Positions 22,378 to 38,177 are shown, counted from the stretch's first letter. The stretch is 64,000 nucleotides of DNA from Cannabis sativa (GCF_029168945.1 NC_083602.1:26337323-26401322), one strand, 5' to 3'. Translations and numbers: made by a program. The notes: generated by a model from the letters alone, not told the origin.

Positions 22378-25300
22378 ATGGTGAGCAACACCCAAAGGAT
22401 TCAAGAGCTTGAGAGGCGCATAGGGGAATTAGATGGCCTGGACGAGAGGGTCAGGGATCTAGCCCCTAACAATCAGAACTCAGGGCCAACAGTGACACAA
22501 CAACAAGTTGCCTCGTTGGCTCAAGACTATGCTAACTTGTTGGCCAGGGTAGCTGCGATCGAGAGAAGAGATGCTGCTACCGGAACATCAGGTGCACCTC
22601 AGATGGAGGATCGCATCAAGGCATTAGAACAAGCAACAGCAGACATGCAGGCTGCTATCACTGTACTACAAAATGGGCAGGCTGCATTACAAGACTCCCT
22701 CAATGATACGATCGAGGATTGTAATGTGTCTGTCACAGCCATTCGGGAAGAATTAGCAGGGATGTCAACCAAGCTAAATCTTACCATGATAGCAGCAGAG
22801 CGTGCAAATACCGGGGGGCACGGAGGTATGGAGTATGGCCGACCGAGAGCACCCGAGCCCAAATGCTATGGAGGGGCGAGGGATGCCAAGGAGCTCCAAA
22901 ACTTTCTGTTTGACATGGAGCAGTACTTTAGGGTCGTGCGGACCGACTCTGAAGAAGCCAAGGTAGCAACAGCTACCATGTATTTGTCCGGAGACGCCAA
23001 GTTGTGGTGGAGGACGAAATATGAAGATATTCAGAATGGTAAATGCACCATCGACACTTGGGAAGATCTCAAGAAGGAATTGAACGCCCAATTTCTGCCA
23101 GAGAATGTCGCCTACCTCGCTCGACGTCAGCTTAGAGAGCTAAAGCAAGTCGGGACAGTCCGAGACTATGTGAAGAAGTTCTCTGGATTGATGCTCGACA
23201 TCAAAGATATGAATGAAGTCGACAGACTTTTCTACTTCCTTGAAGGACTCAAGCCATGGGCTAAACAAGAGCTGCAAAGGCAGCGTGTGGCAGATCTCGC
23301 CACTGCTCAAGCTGCAGCCGAACGACTGACTGACTACTCCTCTGAGAATTCGCAGCCAAAGAAGACGAATCCTCAGACCAGCGCCAACAATGCCGCGAGC
23401 AAGAAGTCAGGAAAGCAGTGGCCGAGTAAAAGTGGGGGAGGAGACAAGAGGACTCCTGAATCTAGTTCCTCCTCCAAAAGTGATGCTGCAACGGGGAAGA
23501 AGCCCCTTAAGTGTTGGCTTTGTCAAGGCCCACATAGGGCGGCTGCTTGTCCCCACCAGTCCAAGCTGAGTGCCATAAAGGCATCCATTGCTCAAGAGGA
23601 GCAAGGATGCGGGGAAGATGATGAGGATGAAGACTGCGCGCACATGAGCGCTGTTCGATTAATGGCTGCTCTTAAGAAGCATGGCGTCGGAGGGAAGAAA
23701 GCCCTTGGGAAGGGGTTGATGTTTGTGGAGGCCACTTTAAACGGTAAGCAGGCCAAGAGTGTACTGATTGACACCGGCGCAACACACAACTTCATCTCAG
23801 AAATTGAAGCTAAGAGAGTGGGCCTAAAACTGGAGAAAGATGCGGGTCGCATGAAGGCAGTCAATTCCAAGGCCATGGCCACAACTGGAGTGGCCAGAAA
23901 GGTGAATGTTAAGATTGACGGATGGGAGGGACAACTTGACCTCGTAGCGGTTCGCATGGATGACTTCGATGTGGTGTTGGGAATGGAGTTTCTAGCAGAG
24001 AAGGGGGCCATTCCAATTCCAGCAACAGGGAATCTCCTGATTATGGGTGAGAATCCTTCAATGGTACCCGCCAAAGTGAGACAGCCCCCAGAAGTCAAGC
24101 TACTATCAGCCCTGCAACTGAAAAGGGGCCTGAAGAAGAAGAGGCCAACATTTGTCATCGCTCCCACCGTGTACGACGAAAAAGTGGAAGAGTCCACTCC
24201 ACCTGTAATCAAGAAGGTGTTAGATGAATTCAAGGATGTGATGCCAGACGAGCTTCCAAAGAGTCTGCCTCCCAGGAGGGGAGTTGATCACCAAATTGAG
24301 CTGGTGCCAGGTGCAAAGGCCCCAGCTAAAGCAGCATATCGAATGTCTCCTCCGGAACTTAAAGAGTTGAAGAGTCAGCTAACGGAGATGCTGGAGGCAG
24401 AATTCATCAAACCCTCAAAGGCACCTTTTGGTGCCCCCGTGTTGTTCCAAAAGAAGAAGGACGGGACCTTGAGACTGTGCATAGACTACCGCGCCCTCAA
24501 CAAGGTGACTGTGCGCAACAGATACCCCATTCCCTTGATCGCGGATCTGTTTGACCAGCTAAGTGGAGCGAAATACTTCACGAAGTTGGACTTGAGATCA
24601 GGATACTATCAAGTTCGTATCGCAGAAGGGGATGAACCAAAGACGACTTGTGTTACTCGGTATGGGGCGTTTGAGTTTCGCGTCATGCCGTTTGGGTTGA
24701 CAAATGCGCCAGCCACATTCTGTACACTGATGAATGAAGTCTTCCATGACGTCTTAGACAAGTTCGTGGTGGTGTACTTGGATGATATCGTGGTCTACAG
24801 CGCCACTTTAGAAGAGCATCAGGAACACTTGACAACGGTGTTTCAGAAGTTGAGGAAGGAACAGTTATATGTAAAGCGCGAGAAGTGTTCTTTTGCTCAG
24901 AAAAGTATCAAGTTCCTTGGTCATATTGTGGAACACGGGAAAATCCGTATGGACATGGAAAAGGTGCGGGCGATCCAAGAGTGGACGACCCCAACCAACG
25001 TGAAACAACTTCGCTCGTTTCTCGGTCTAGCCAATTACTATAAAAGATTTGTGGAGGGCTATTCGAGAAGAGCGACACCCTTAACAGAGTTATTGAAGAA
25101 GGGTGTTACATGGACGTGGTCGGAGAAGTGCGAAGAAGCTTTTCGAAGTCTGAAAGAAGCCATGGTCGAAGATCCTGTATTAGCCCTGCCCGATGTATGC
25201 AAGCCTTTTGAAGTACAGACTGATGCGTCAGATTATGCTTTAGGAGGGGTACTCGTGCAGGAGGGCCACCCCGTGGCATTTGAGAGCCGCAAACTTTCCG

Positions 25301-27075
25301 AAGCAGAGAGGCGGTACACTGCGCAAGAGAAAGAGCTCTTGGCAGTTATTCATTGTTTACGGACGTGGAGGCATTATTTGCTGGGGTCAAAGTTTGTGGT
25401 GAAGACGGACAATACTGCTGTTACTCATTTCCTCACACAGCCAAAACTGACTCCCAAGCAGGCCAGATGGCAGGAATTCTTGGCAGAATTCGACTTCTAC
25501 TTCGAGCACAAGGCTGGACGTCTTAATCAGGCAGCTGATGCCCTTAGTCGTAAAGCAGAGTTGGCGGCACTAAAGGTGTTAGCGGGCATGTCAGCTAGCC
25601 AAGTGGGTACACCAATCAAAGAGCGCATCAAGGAGAACTTGGAGAAGGACCCAGTTGCAAAGAACATCATGACTCTCGCAAGAAAGGGAAAGACAACTCA
25701 GTTTTGGGTAGAGGATGACCTCTTGTGGGCCAAAGGTGGGCGGTTGTTCGTTCCAAAGGCAGGCGATCTAAGGAGGACGCTGCTGAGTGAGTGTCATGAC
25801 ACGTTGTGGGCGGGTCATCAAGGGTGGCATAGGACGCATGCCCTTTTGAAGCATGGGTACTATTGGCCGCAGATGCGGGAAGATGTGGTGGACTACACAA
25901 GGACCTGTCTCGTCTGCCAACAAGACAAAGTGGAGAGGCATAAGACGCCAGGGTTGTTAGAACCTCTGTCGGTCCCAAGCAGGCCATGGGAGAGTGTCTC
26001 GCTTGATTTCATCTCAGGTTTGCCGAAGACTGGGGACTTGAATGCAATCTTGGTGATTGTGGATAGATTTTCTAAGTATGCAACCTTCATCCCGGTGTCG
26101 AAGCAGTGTCCGGCAGAAGAGACAGCTCAACTTTTCTTCAAGCATATAGTAAAATACTGGGGAGTACCCCAGAATATAGTAAGTGACCGAGATCGAAGAT
26201 TCACAGGGACCTTCTGGTCTGAATTATTCAAGCTTCTTGGGTCACAGATGAACATCTCCTCGAGCTACCATCCACAGACAGATGGGCAGACAGAAAGATT
26301 CAATGGGATGTTGGAGGAGTATTTGCGGCACTTTGTCAATGCCAACCAGAAGAATTGGCCGCAACTACTAGACGTAGCTCAATTTTGTTTCAACTCTCAG
26401 AAGAGTTCTTCATCAAACAAGAGCCCTTTTGAAGTTGTGAACGGACAGCAACCACTGTTACCCCACACAGTGGATGAATACCACGGACGGAATCCGCGGG
26501 CCTTTAATTTTACAAAAGACTGGAAGAAGAACACAGAGATTGCCCAAGCATATTTAGAGAAAGCCTCACGAAGAATGAAGAAGTGGGCAGATCAGAAACG
26601 CCGACCGCTGGAGTTTAAGACAGGTGACTTAGTGTTGATCAAACTGCGGCCAGAACAATTGAGATTCCGAGGGGACAAGGACATCAGACTCGTACGCAAA
26701 TACGAGGGCCCTGTTCCAGTCATCTCCAAAATTGGCCTAGCATCCTACAAAGTCGAACTACCTTCGTGGATGAAGATACACCCGGTCCTGCACGTCAGCA
26801 ACCTCAAGCCGTATCATGAAGATCCAGAAGATCCAGCGCGCAACCAGTCTACCAGGGACGACATCAGCATTCAACGATGCAGCAGCAGAGAACCAGAAGA
26901 AATCCTTGCCGAAAGAACTGTTCGTGTGAAGAAAAAGAAGAGAAAAGAGTACCTGGTCAAATGGAAGGGCCTTGCTGATGACGAGATCAGCTGGGAAAAG
27001 GCGGAGGACTTGCAGCAGTTTATACAGAAGAATGAAGATCATGCAGCAGGTTCGTCGAGGACGCCGAACAATTAA
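22378..27075 (+). CDS. Chromovirus Gag-Pol polyprotein, intact
   Basis: One frame of 1565 residues, starting 48 nt after the 5' LTR. In order: an N-terminal coiled coil (about 1-140); a gag domain (about 165-320, WWRTKYED and [15 protein letters not shown]); a CCHC knuckle C-x2-C-x3-H-x4-C from residue 379; a protease with DTGA at 465-468; reverse transcriptase with YLDD at 800-803; RNase H from the QTDAS aspartate at about 949; an integrase HHCC zinc domain starting about 1140; catalytic D1210, D1270 and E1306 with exactly 35 residues between the last two; and a chromodomain about 1504-1553 containing EYLVKWKG and SWEKAEDL. The chromodomain probably steers integration by reading histone marks, which is known for the group and inferred here. 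No stop or frameshift is present. Confidence 0.97.
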   Translation: MVSNTQRIQELERRIGELDGLDERVRDLAPNNQNSGPTVTQQQVASLAQDYANLLARVAAIERRDAATGTSGAPQMEDRIKALEQATADMQAAITVLQNGQAALQDSLNDTIEDCNVSVTAIREELAGMSTKLNLTMIAAERANTGGHGGMEYGRPRAPEPKCYGGARDAKELQNFLFDMEQYFRVVRTDSEEAKVATATMYLSGDAKLWWRTKYEDIQNGKCTIDTWEDLKKELNAQFLPENVAYLARRQLRELKQVGTVRDYVKKFSGLMLDIKDMNEVDRLFYFLEGLKPWAKQELQRQRVADLATAQAAAERLTDYSSENSQPKKTNPQTSANNAASKKSGKQWPSKSGGGDKRTPESSSSSKSDAATGKKPLKCWLCQGPHRAAACPHQSKLSAIKASIAQEEQGCGEDDEDEDCAHMSAVRLMAALKKHGVGGKKALGKGLMFVEATLNGKQAKSVLIDTGATHNFISEIEAKRVGLKLEKDAGRMKAVNSKAMATTGVARKVNVKIDGWEGQLDLVAVRMDDFDVVLGMEFLAEKGAIPIPATGNLLIMGENPSMVPAKVRQPPEVKLLSALQLKRGLKKKRPTFVIAPTVYDEKVEESTPPVIKKVLDEFKDVMPDELPKSLPPRRGVDHQIELVPGAKAPAKAAYRMSPPELKELKSQLTEMLEAEFIKPSKAPFGAPVLFQKKKDGTLRLCIDYRALNKVTVRNRYPIPLIADLFDQLSGAKYFTKLDLRSGYYQVRIAEGDEPKTTCVTRYGAFEFRVMPFGLTNAPATFCTLMNEVFHDVLDKFVVVYLDDIVVYSATLEEHQEHLTTVFQKLRKEQLYVKREKCSFAQKSIKFLGHIVEHGKIRMDMEKVRAIQEWTTPTNVKQLRSFLGLANYYKRFVEGYSRRATPLTELLKKGVTWTWSEKCEEAFRSLKEAMVEDPVLALPDVCKPFEVQTDASDYALGGVLVQEGHPVAFESRKLSEAERRYTAQEKELLAVIHCLRTWRHYLLGSKFVVKTDNTAVTHFLTQPKLTPKQARWQEFLAEFDFYFEHKAGRLNQAADALSRKAELAALKVLAGMSASQVGTPIKERIKENLEKDPVAKNIMTLARKGKTTQFWVEDDLLWAKGGRLFVPKAGDLRRTLLSECHDTLWAGHQGWHRTHALLKHGYYWPQMREDVVDYTRTCLVCQQDKVERHKTPGLLEPLSVPSRPWESVSLDFISGLPKTGDLNAILVIVDRFSKYATFIPVSKQCPAEETAQLFFKHIVKYWGVPQNIVSDRDRRFTGTFWSELFKLLGSQMNISSSYHPQTDGQTERFNGMLEEYLRHFVNANQKNWPQLLDVAQFCFNSQKSSSSNKSPFEVVNGQQPLLPHTVDEYHGRNPRAFNFTKDWKKNTEIAQAYLEKASRRMKKWADQKRRPLEFKTGDLVLIKLRPEQLRFRGDKDIRLVRKYEGPVPVISKIGLASYKVELPSWMKIHPVLHVSNLKPYHEDPEDPARNQSTRDDISIQRCSSREPEEILAERTVRVKKKKRKEYLVKWKGLADDEISWEKAEDLQQFIQKNEDHAAGSSRTPNN

Positions 27076-27076
27076 G

Positions 27077-27086
27077 TGGGGGAGAA
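27077..27086 (+). promoter_or_regulatory. Polypurine tract of the chromovirus
   Basis: GTGGGGGAGAA-type purine run directly before the 3' LTR, the expected plus-strand primer. Confidence 0.85.
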
Positions 27087-27790
27087 TGTGGCGTGCTGCC
27101 CCATGGCACACCCACACTAGGGCCATTTTGTAACATGAGCATGCCTTGGTGCTTGATCATTAGTCAAGTCTCGCACCAAGCACCTCATCGGGGTATTTTG
27201 TAACATGAGCATGCCTTGGTGCTTGATCATTAGTCAAGTCTAGCACCAAGCACCTCATGGGGGTTGGGAACTTTTTGTTGTTTAGCTTTCTTTATTTGTA
27301 TTTCCTTCACATATGTCTACAGAGCTAAAATCATCTATGTTCCTGAAAATCCCTTAAAACCCCATTAAGCTCTTTAGGGGGGGGTGACCAGGTGACTTAT
27401 GAAGCACCTTGTCACCAGCATGATAGGGGCCCAGCTGTGTACTCCCTTGCCCTATCAAGACCATATATTAATAAAACGATGTTTATCCATGCTTCTTGTG
27501 TATGCTTCTATATGGTCTTTGTGATGCCTGTTTGTTGCCTTTGTTGGGCCATTGCGTGCCATTTGTCTATATGTTTGCTTGTGGGTTGTGTGAGATTGGT
27601 CCTTGGGGGACGCTTTGTGTTTGCTTACTCACGCCTCTTGTTTGCACTCAACATGTGCGAGACATGTATCGTGCCTAACCTTTGAACTTGTTTGCCTGCA
27701 GGCGCGTTTAGGCTGACTTGCTAGCTCGGTGTGCCAGCAAGTGCCGCACGTTCCACCTACTTGGGGTGTCCAAATAGGCGGCCCGTGACA
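27087..27790 (+). repeat. 3' LTR of the chromovirus
   Basis: Same 704-bp unit as 21627-22330, with three transitions by eye. It ends at GTGACA followed by the CCCAG duplication. Confidence 0.96.
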
Positions 27791-28850
27791 CCCAGCGCTC
27801 AGGTTGACAATCAACTTAGTGCGCTAGTTTCGATCATTCAAATGCCAAATTTGATCTGGGCATTCTCTCCGTAATGTTCAAAATCAAGGTAGGAGACCTC
27901 GTCCTCAAGTTCTAGAACAATGGAAGTATCAAAACAACAACTCGAAAGCTCTGAAATGAGCAACCAGCGCCCAAGTTGATAAATGGCTTGGTGCGCTAGG
28001 TTCTGCTTATTCGATTCTGATTCTGTTTCGATCGTTCCTCTAATTTTTCATAACAACTAAGATCCATGAAGTTAGAGAAGTCAAATTCATAACTTCGCAT
28101 TTCTCATTTCTAACATGGAAAAACTACTTAGAAATGAAGAGTTTTGAGTCTCTCATTTCCGCATAACAGCAATATCTCCGAAAACTAGTGACCAGCTTTG
28201 CCAAAATACAAAATCAAATTAAGTGATATTAAAATATCACTTAGTCATCAAAAAGCACATCACTGGAATATTTTCTCACTTATCCAGCATCCAGGTTGAC
28301 GTCATATGTCAACTTGGGTGTTGGGTTATGAATTGCTTTCAGTAAGACAATCATAACTCACTCAATATTGATCTGATTAACGCAATTCAATTGTATTTTG
28401 AAGCTATTTCAATGCTCTATCAAGTTATTTCTCACACTTCAATTGCGATTCTGAAGTTATCTACTCTAAATTTTACCCCAAGAGAGTTACGAAATAAGCT
28501 CTGACTTACCCAAAGCGAGTCCCGCCGCCGCGACCCAAGCTCAGAAAATTGACTATCAACTTCAGAAGTTAATTTTGACAATTAGATCATCATCTACGGT
28601 CAAAATTCACCAATTTAGATTTTTTTTCATATTTTAAATTATTTTTTCCTATTTTTAAGGATCTCCTTCACCAATAAAAGGAGAGTTCCTCTAGCATATT
28701 TTTCATATTCAGAAAACTACCCACAAGTTCAGAGTATCTCTCTCTAGTTTCTCTCTCTAAAAACTAGAGCTTAAACACTTAGCATCTTTCTGTAATTACC
28801 ATCTCATGAGAAATAAAAATTTGAAGTAGACATAGCTCCATTACCATAGC
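27791..28850. repeat. Unidentified palindrome-rich repeat, right part
   Basis: Continuation of the 20642-21626 repeat after the chromovirus. It has further CAGCGCYCAGGTTGAC and GTCAACTTGGGTG motifs (about 27792, 27968, 28290). Near 28670 a CAATAAAAGGAGAG TATA-like site precedes a CT-rich leader-like stretch. This resembles the promoter-to-leader part of an LTR, but no partner was found. After the solo-LTR insertions it seems to resume at 32991. Confidence 0.45.
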
Positions 28851-30510
28851 TGTAACGCCCTAATGCTAAGACACGCTACAGTACTTTTTCAATTATAGTG
28901 CTATCTTTGCTAGTCAAAGAATTTTCTCGAAAAATGTGTCAAATTAAAACTTTTATATTAAATACTAAACTTTATATCTTTACAAAATTATTTACAAGTA
29001 TCGGGATCCCGTTTTTAAACTTTTACACTAAATATTCAATATACATAACCAGGTCGCACAGCGACTACAAAATAATAACCCCAGCTGTCCCGAGACCGAA
29101 CACTCCAGGTCGCGCTGCCATGACATGTACAATCTCATCTCAGCCAGGCTCACTCCTGTTCAGCTTTTGCCTTTCCTTTATCTACACATGGAAGCAGAAC
29201 TATGAGTCGACAAACTCAGTAAGAAAAGCACATAACATATCATATAATACTGACTTGTATATCTAGGCGCCCATACACCTATTTACAAGACTTAACAGAT
29301 GAGTAAGAACGTTCCATACTAGGGTACAGCCACTATACCACATACACTACGTATCTCACTGTACGAGTATTGGTAGGGTTTGTTTCGTACCCCGAGTACT
29401 ACTGAGTGATATACCACAAACACCTTGTACTTTCCCGTACTTGTGTTGGTATCACTGTAATGTACTCTTTAACAATATACACTATACCAATGCACTCTGT
29501 ACTCTAATCGTACAAGTGTTGGTAGTGTAAGAAACATATAAGCATGCATATACACTTAACATATACTCACATTCGCATATTCATATTACACATTATACAC
29601 AGTTCTTATCTCCTTTCCAGATTCAAGTGTGTTGGCCGACCTGAACGGAAAGTCTCGTGCTGGATGGATGCCTTAATCACACAATGAAACCGGGTAAATC
29701 ACATGTTTAAAACCCTAATTCGGGAAACCTGAGTCTACACTTAAGGCTCTGTTAAACTCTCTAGGGATTACTCTATCTCAGGAAACAGGGAAACACCCAA
29801 CTACGGCACTGAAATGGACGAGGATTGAGAAAACTGGTTTTTCGGGGAACCTTGCCAAAATTGGTTTACCGGTTTTACAGGTACTGGTAAACCGGTAAAC
29901 CTGTTTATACCAGTTCTCCCCAAAAACTCACCAATTTGCTTAAAACTTGTCCAATTGCCTCTAAACTTTCCAAAGTACCTAAACAATGTATACACAACAT
30001 ATTCTAACTAGAAAAACACGAAAAATCACATTGAATCAAAACATGTTGTGGATGAACCAAGCTTGAGTTTTCAAACTCAAACTTGTGCATCTACAACCCC
30101 AAAATCCTAAACCAGCAGCTAGATCATCAAATAAATCACCAAACCTTAACAGCCCTTAAATCACCAACTAGCATAATCAAACTAAAATTCAAAGTTTCAA
30201 ATTACGTTCTAGAGTTACCTTTGATTATCACCACTTGAATTTAGCTTAACACCACCACAATTTCAATCCAAAGTCCCAAATCCTTGGTTGTTCTTGCTAG
30301 ACTCGAAGAGGAGTGAGGAAAAGGGAGAGGGTTTTCTAATTCTTTTAATTTTTTCTCTTTATTTCTCATAATTAATAATTCCTTTTTAATTCCTACTCAA
30401 AATAGCCAGCTGAAACTATTAAATGGATAGTTACAAAGACCAAAAGGAAGCCACCTAATCACCTCTTTAAATGACTAAAATGCCCTTTGGTGCTTAATCT
30501 TAAGCATTTT

Positions 30511-32639
<2,129 letters not shown>

Positions 32640-32990
32640 ATTTTCACAACTAGGGGTAAAATGGTGAAAAACCATAACCCCGCTCAATCTCAGTATTTTA
32701 TTTCCTCCAACATATATCCCACTAAGAAATAAGATTCTAAACTTACCCATGTGATTAAACTAGACATTCATTGCATTTTCCGTTATCGCCGAGCAAAAAT
32801 TGTAAAATTAACATATTTCACATATAACACAAATAATACACCTAGAGTTTAATAAAATCTCCGGAATTGAGAAATTATAACTCTAATGCCCATTTCTAAA
32901 AATGGGACCCACAAATAATTATAAAAATATCTGAAATTAGTGCTAATTGACTTTATTAATCCAAATTACTAAAGCGATCATTACAATAGC

Positions 32991-35500
32991 GACATTGGGA
33001 GTGAACTATTATAAATTTTGTGTGTCTCTCTAGATTATATACTTATATTCATTATTCATCTCGCCAATCTAGCAAGCTGATGTTAACCACTTTTCATCGT
33101 CAATAATATTTCTACTTTACGTATAGTACATGATAATAGTAGCTATTAAACTCTTAAGGGTTTTCTTTATATTTTGAAGAAAATACTTTAATAATGGTTT
33201 GTTTCTTACTTTTTAAAAAATATTTAACCCCTTACTCTTAATTTCCTTTCATATGCTCTTGGAGTATTTACAAAGAAAAAGAAAAAAATATAACAAATAC
33301 GACTAGCATCTACAAATACACTCTTCATCTTTTTCAATTACATATCTAGCAAATACGACTTTAATTTTTTAATTTTATATGATATCAATAATTTGAGCAC
33401 AAAGATTAACAACTTAAAAAATTACAATTACTATAAAAAAAAAAAAAAAAAAAAAAAACCGCAAGAAGAGCGAATTAATTACCTAGCTATATAATAAATA
33501 GGATTTGTTTCCCCAAACCTTAATAGAATTTTGCCCATGAACTTTTTATTGTTACAAAAATTTTTGCTAAATTGTAAAAAAAAAAAAATATTGCAAATAT
33601 CCCCATTTAATTACATTTTGTTTATTTTTTTTAAATAATTTGTTGATATAGCGCTAACATAACATTAATTCTTAGCAGCATAAGAGTCCAAACAAAAAAT
33701 AAATACACCAAGAGTAACTTAATAATTATATTATAAAAATATGCATGTGGATTCTTAGAGCTAATGCTTGTATATTTAATATGAAAATAAACTTGAGTTT
33801 GCCTAGCTAAAAGTTGTTGAATTGACCCATGTACCATATCTATACATGTGTCTCATAGCCACATAAGTAAATTCTTTTAAAAAATGGAGCTTAAGGAAGA
33901 CATTTGCAATGATTTTTATATTACGGAGAATTTTTACAACAAAAATTAAAAATAAAATGAGGAAGCAAAACTCTAGAAGGGTCCAAAAGTCTTATTTATT
34001 TAAAGTATTATATCAGAAAAATACACATCATTTCATTATGCAATCATTTAAATTAATAAATTATTTACTAAAAATATTTTTTTAAAGAAAAGTAATATTA
34101 TTCTTTTATTAAAATTAATTGCTATCTTATATTATAAGCTTTAAAAAAATTAATTCATTCTAGTATTATATTATATAAAAACAATATTATTATTGTCAAA
34201 TAAAAAGAATTCCCATTCAACTATAGTTTGAAATTCAACCCATCTTATTTGAAAAAGTGGATGCCAAAACGTTGTCACTAGAAGAAAGGAAGTGAATGTG
34301 TTATGTACATGGAAAAGAATGCCATTTCAAAAAGAAAAATGTTCTCTCAAAACCCAAAACAAAAGGTGTAAAAGTGATATAGGGTTAGAGATGCTCTCAA
34401 AAAGCATAGAATTGTGAATTGTCAAAATCTGCTTTAAAAAAAAATCATGGTTGATCTGATACGACAAAAAGTTTGTTGTATGAAATCTTAAAACCAATTG
34501 AGGTAAGCGGCTTCCTATCCCTACTCTCTTTAGAAATGTTGTAGACATTAGATTTGTTTCCTGCACCAAAATTTGAATAGTCAGGAAATAGCTAAGTTTA
34601 AGAATACTTTTATGGACAGCGGATCTCATCCAACAACAAGAACACAACAAGAAATGAAAAACAACAAAACCGCAAAAAATGTACTACCGCAATGTTATAA
34701 TTTTTATTTTATTATTTTATTTTTTTTTTTTTGCCTTTTTAGCTAAATATGAAATAATCCCATTATGTTAACAAAATTATAAGTACAGAGTAATTACTAA
34801 TATATCAATTCACTATCAATAAATATAATGGAAAATGTATATCAAACAAATATATATAGGATAAATAGTGGTATAAGTACCTAAAATTTTATGATTGTAA
34901 GCGGCATAATTGCAATATTACTTTAAGCTAGATGAAATTGAGTTTATTGGTATTAAACAAATATTAGCTATAAGAATGGGATTCTCAAAATTTGCAATTA
35001 CACTGTTGTTTATAATTGTGTTTTCTATGTAGATTTTTGAATTGTGTCTATTAGCCTCAATTTCTATATATTCTATTTCATTCGTACTTAATTACTATTA
35101 ATTTGTCTTATCACCAATTAAATGTCTATAATTTTGATGAGAGATCTGAGAAGTGAGTGTCAATTATGCTATAGTGAAATAAAATTGAATTTCGATATAG
35201 GATGAGAGTACCTATATAGTTTAGATAGCATATAGAGTTTCTATGTTTAATGTATGTTACATGTTTAATTTATTACGAGAGTAGAAAATTTGCATGTAAT
35301 TGAGGTTTATATATCTGAGAAGACTATAAATTACCTTAGTAAACCTGCTATTGCATAGAAATTAGTAATAAGAATAGAATCATGTTAAATCATAATCAAT
35401 AGATACAACTGAAATCGAAAGCCTTAAATTTTATTCATTGTTAATTCCCTTATTAATTTACCTACTTCTTACTTTCATTGTTTTTCTTGTTTTTCTAATT
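32991..35500. other. Gene-free AT-rich interval
   Basis: The first ~70 bp continue the sequence interrupted at 28850. Poly(A) runs occur at about 33436-33458 and 33578. A minus-strand open frame at 34327-34650 has no recognisable motif. The right part is probably the older portion of an Athila-type LTR that ends near 35652. Confidence 0.45.
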
Positions 35501-35652
35501 TTAATTTTCTCTTCACATTTTATTTAGTCAAATAGAAGAATTTAATTTTAACGTATTTAACTACAATTCTCGTGGGATCGATCTCACTTTTTGTGAGTAA
35601 TACTTGTTCAAACGATACGTATACTTGCGTGTTGCAAAATATCATAATAAGT
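35500..35652 (+). repeat. 3' end of the 5' LTR of an Athila-type element
   Basis: Sequence from TCTTCACATTTTATTTAG through CTCGTGGGATCGATCTCA, CAAACGATACGTATACTTGC and GTTGCAAAATATCA recurs, diverged, at 39245-39404. Here it is followed by a primer-site-like TTTTTGACACCGTTGCTGG, a decayed form of the tRNA-Asp-type site of Athila elements. The LTR start was not located. Confidence 0.7.
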
Positions 35653-35792
35653 TTTTGACACCGTTGCTGGAGATTGTTAGTTAATATTAATAAAAATTAA
35701 GTTTTATTCTAATTTGGTTTTTTTTTTCTTTTCATATTTAGCACTAATTCTGTTGGTTTCAAAATCTTATCTTTTTCAGGTTCAACTAGTTT

Positions 35793-36743
35793 ATGAGATG
35801 TCAAGGTACAACTGCCAAATTACCTATTGATCCTGAAATTGAGAAGACTTGCAGACAAAACAAAAGAAGGAAAAGATTGGGAAAAGCTACAATAAAGATT
35901 GAACACAAAGTAGATATAGCTAACAACGCCAACGTTGGCAACAATGGTGACAATAGAGGAGCTATAGAAAACCAGGCTAATGATCGCAACCACAATGACT
36001 GTAGCCTGAGGGACTATTTGCTACTGAATTTAACAGAGGCCAGATCCTGTATAAGGCCACCTGACGTTGATGCTAACAACTTTGAGATCAAGCCGGCCAT
36101 ACTACAAATGGTCCAATCTTCAGTCTAGTTTGGGGGGCTGCCAACAGAAGACACAAACATGCATCTCGTTAACTTTGAAGAACTCTGTCAGACATTCAAG
36201 ATGAATGGAGTTAGTGACGACGCCATCAGGCTGAGGCTGCTCCCATTCTCATTAAGGGGGCGAGCCAAGAGTTAGTTGGTACTTTTGCCACCCAATTCTA
36301 TCAACACCTGTGAGGAATTGACCCTAAAATTCCTTTCCAAGTTTTTTCCTCCTGTAAAGATTGCAAAGCTGAGGTCAGAAATTAACAACTTCACCCAACA
36401 AGACAACGAATCTCTTTATGAAGCATGGGAGAGGTTCAAGGACTTATTGAGGAAGTGTCCTAATCATGGGATTGAAAAGTGGCTGCAAGTGTACAACTTC
36501 TACAATGGATTGGTTAACAACACCCGAACACTCATAGATGTCGCAACTGGTGGGGCTTTTATGAGAAAAAGTGTGAATGAGGCCTTTGAACTACTTAAAG
36601 AGATAGTCATGACTAACCAACAATGGTCAACAAAAAGAGGTCAATCTAAAAAAATTACGGATATGCATGAAGTTGATGCTATAACCAAGTTGACAATCCA
36701 GGTGAAGGCCTTAACTAAGTTGGTGACTGCTCAAGCAAAGTAA
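35793..36743 (+). pseudogene. Athila-type gag
   Basis: The same frame family reads SLRDYLL, then MHLVNFEELCQTFKMNGVSDDAIRLRLLPFSLRGRAK, KFLSKFFPP, NESLYEAWERFKDLLRKCPNHGIEKWLQVYNFYNGL and GGAFMRKSVNEAFELLKEI. This is the retrotransposon gag domain typical of Athila, including the Y-E-A-W-E-R-F-K core. There are stop codons near 36126 and 36273. The frame ends at 36741, just before another LTR element begins at 36755. No pol is found, so most of the element is missing. Confidence 0.85.
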
Positions 36744-36754
36744 GCTCAAGTTAT

Positions 36755-37006
36755 TGATAGACATTAGGATATTAAATAAAAAAAGGGCATAAGTGTAATT
36801 GTAATAGGGGTATTGTTATTATATATAGGACTTAATACTGAAGGAAAAAAGTGTGAAGAATTTGGTTTAGTTTGTAACTTTTGGGAGAGAACCAGGCTCT
36901 CGAAATTCGGGGTTTTAATGAAAGGCATTCTGCCATTTTATCCAAACACTACTGCTCTTTCTCTATTTTATGCAATTGATTAATCTTGATAGGAAAATTC
37001 CTACCA
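36755..37006 (+). repeat. 5' LTR of a non-autonomous LTR element
   Basis: TGATAGACATTAGGATATTAAAT... repeated at 39107 as TGATAGGCATTGGGATATTAAAT. It ends near CCTACCA, followed at once by AATGGTATCGAAGC, a diverged Met-type primer site (37007-37020). Confidence 0.75.
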
Positions 37007-38177
37007 AATGGTATCGAAGCATAAGTTCATGGGACCTGAGAAGGACACTAGTATGGAGCTACTGAGTGAAAGAATGGAGGCTTTCCGCTCAGAAATTCAG
37101 AAGGAGATTTCAAACGTTAGATCTTAGTTGAAAAAGAGGTTTCAAAAACACAAGCAAAAATTTAGCGCTTACTGGAGATAATGATGGCTCAGTTAACCTG
37201 TTTCTTTGCAAGGGAAAAAGAGACGATGGAGACGAACACTGCCAACAACGAAATTCGTCCTCCGACCTTCCTCTAAGATGGCTCTCCGTCCTCGGCTCCG
37301 CCAAAAGTCACTCCGGCACTCCAACACGCTCCAAATGGCGCCAAAAAAGTACCAACAGATGAAGGTGATGCCGGAGAAGACCCAATTGCTAGGGCAAATG
37401 TTGGCCATGGTGAGGATGAAATCGCTAACGTTGAGCACACAAGAAGTCACTTGCGAGAAGAAGACGACTGAAAGAAAGAGGCAAATTGATCAGATCCCTA
37501 AACCCTGTCTAAACAGGCCCAATCCATTAACTCATTACCCAAATCTGGCCCACATCACCAAAATTCTAAATTTAATTAACCAAGCTTATGGGCCAACCCT
37601 TTGGGATCCAGGTAAGGCCCAACACACTTCTCAGATTTCTTCTTCGTCTCTTTGTCATGAGAGGGTTCTCTTTTCCAATAGCTTCTCTTTGTCAAGCGGC
37701 TAAGACGGCAACCATTGGGTTACTCAAAATCAAAGATGTCGACTTCTAAGTTGTAGGATTGGAGATACAATCGCTGCTAACGAGTTGCTGGCGGCAACAA
37801 GCGGATGGCGTGGTGGTCGGTGCGCAAGTTCTATCCATAACTTCACACGTGTGGGATCTAGGTTGGACTCCTAACATCAACTTCTCTTTTTCGGGTGTTC
37901 TGGTTTTTTCCCTTCGCCATCAACGACTTAGGAAGCATGGTAAACCTAGTTTGAACGTCACCTTCCTCGTCAAAGATCCTCCTCATGTTAGGGTGTACTG
38001 CCTATCTATCAACTACCACCACTTAGTGACGGAGGAATATGTTTGGCTACTACAGGAATGGAATTCGGGTGGCAAGAGGTTATCATCATTGTATCGCACG
38101 ATTAGAAAGGAAACAGTGCGAGTTACAGACTAGGCATCTCAAGGCAGCCGACGAGGAAACAAGGGAGGCGAGACTCC

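Larger units (their letters stand above)
21622..27795 (+). mobile_element. Complete Ty3/gypsy chromovirus with target duplication
   Basis: Two 704-bp LTRs (21627-22330 and 27087-27790) flank one intact polyprotein. CCCAG occurs at 21622-21626 and 27791-27795, the expected 5-bp duplication. Reading the two LTRs side by side I count three single-base differences, all transitions (near 21812, 22000 and 22172 of the left copy), so the insertion is recent. A chromodomain at the polyprotein's C terminus places it in the chromoviruses. The total of 6.16 kb suggests one of the compact lineages, but I cannot assign which. All parts for autonomous movement appear present. Confidence 0.96.

Noticed and set aside
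22599..24233. Long minus-strand open frames inside the chromovirus polyprotein
   Set aside because: They mirror the codon bias of the sense frame and carry no recognisable domain.
34327..34650. 107-residue minus-strand frame
   Set aside because: No motif, no neighbours and composition typical of chance in AT-rich DNA.
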